Assembly (NCBI GenBank): GCA_964498605.1
Contig: CAZCHK010000014.1
Coordinates: 1 to 48,220, forward strand
Direction of reading: 5' to 3'
Length of the DNA stretch: 48,220 nt
Source of the DNA: JBGQAS01 sp964498605
Lineage (GTDB): Bacteria; Chloroflexota; Anaerolineae; Anaerolineales; Anaerolineaceae
Part shown: positions 48,042-48,220 of the stretch, piece by piece
How positions within the stretch are numbered: the first letter of the stretch is position 1
Layout: the number at the start of each line of letters is the position of its first letter
Made by a program: the position numbers and the translations under genes
Notes under the pieces: model-generated
The model's database searches: none
Told to the model about the DNA's origin: nothing
The model's input: only the letters and a program-made list of their open reading frames with translations

Positions 48042-48220
48042 ATGCAAAACGGCTACATTTTTAAACAAGAGGTCACGGGTGGATTGGGTAAAACCCCGCA
48101 AGATTCAGTGCTCAGCCAGACACTGGTTAAGAATGAACAGATCGAGGTCAGTCTTTTCCAGCTGGCCGCAGGCCAGGAATTGTCAGAGCACACCTCCGCG
48201 TATCCGGCAATCATCCACAT
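48042..48220 (+). CDS. Cupin-like protein (3' truncated by window)
   Basis: An ATG at 48042 with a GGAGG SD six bases upstream begins a frame that stays open to the window edge. The visible 59 residues (MQNGYIFKQEVTGG start, later VSLFQLAAGQELSEHTS) look like the beginning of a small cupin, with the His of a metal-ligand motif (EHTS) at the end. It lies 10 nt after the DUF438 gene and should be in the same operon. Confidence 0.65.
   Translation, partial: MQNGYIFKQEVTGGLGKTPQDSVLSQTLVKNEQIEVSLFQLAAGQELSEHTSAYPAIIH

Noticed and set aside
1..48220. Insertion sequence, prophage, CRISPR array or integrative element
   Set aside because: No repeat arrays, integrase or active transposase were seen; the Y1-like domain at 715-1020 is a fused, apparently inactive remnant.

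Overview
The window reads as chromosomal DNA of a bacterium in the Chloroflexota, most likely class Anaerolineae. This is an inference from gene content: DnaD/DnaI-type primosome genes, bactofilin, paired M14 peptidases, a Na+-pumping decarboxylase, a pyrophosphatase and a Na,K-ATPase-like pump. No rRNA or marker phylogeny was available. Coding density is high, genes overlap by 4-8 nt, and GC is moderate. One 10-N gap (35665-35674) marks this as an assembled scaffold. Both ends cut genes.

Layout. 1-6260 (+): a receiver protein with a C-terminal domain resembling a dead Y1 (HUH) transposase, then polA and a TPR protein. 6247-10237 (-): a replication operon of bifunctional nuclease, DnaB helicase, DnaD-like protein and a helicase loader with two tandem AAA+ modules. 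10354-12168 (+): an anchored M14 peptidase and a degenerate OmpR-type regulator. 12201-15801 (-): a four-gene biotin-dependent Na+-pumping decarboxylase operon (mmdA, OadG-like, biotin carrier, mmdB). 15939-18030 (-): a PH-like membrane protein and a DegT aminotransferase. 18115-19347 (+): a Cys/Met-metabolism PLP enzyme. 19372-22219 (+): a promoter, an FMN riboswitch with a readable terminator/antiterminator switch, and a three-gene ABC importer, inferred to carry riboflavin. 22216-27774 (-): holB, proS, bactofilin, NeuD-like acyltransferase, 3-methyladenine glycosylase and a sugar epimerase. 27878-35464: L,D-transpeptidase, an unknown protein, an orphan ABC ATPase, three small membrane genes on the minus strand, a DUF3048 lipoprotein and a photolyase. 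35454-35770: no protein genes, but a candidate structured RNA with its own promoter and terminator, then a second promoter running into the gap, a terminator-like hairpin after the gap, and an ATACTA-repeat promoter. 35771-39959 (+): a Na,K-ATPase-like P-type ATPase with two TrkA/RCK proteins. 40051-42920 (+): an unknown protein and a membrane pyrophosphatase. 42930-45768: a second M14 peptidase, an MGDG-synthase-like glycosyltransferase and a head-GIN beta-helix protein. 45858-end (+): a CRP-family regulator, a perfect CRP-type operator, a 2[4Fe-4S] ferredoxin, a DUF438/hemerythrin/PAS protein and the start of a cupin.

Themes. Ion energetics are prominent: a Na+ decarboxylase pump, a K+-independent (probably H+) pyrophosphatase and a P2C-like ATPase with RCK partners. 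Several promoters have an extended -10 (TGC or TGA before the hexamer). In three cases a -10 box is followed by exactly six bases and then ATG, which points to leaderless mRNAs. The most testable new observations are the FMN-controlled importer switch, the CRP-type site placed exactly at -41.5 of a leaderless ferredoxin promoter, the candidate RNA before the gap, the ATPase-RCK operon, the tandem helicase loader and the receiver/dead-Y1 fusion.
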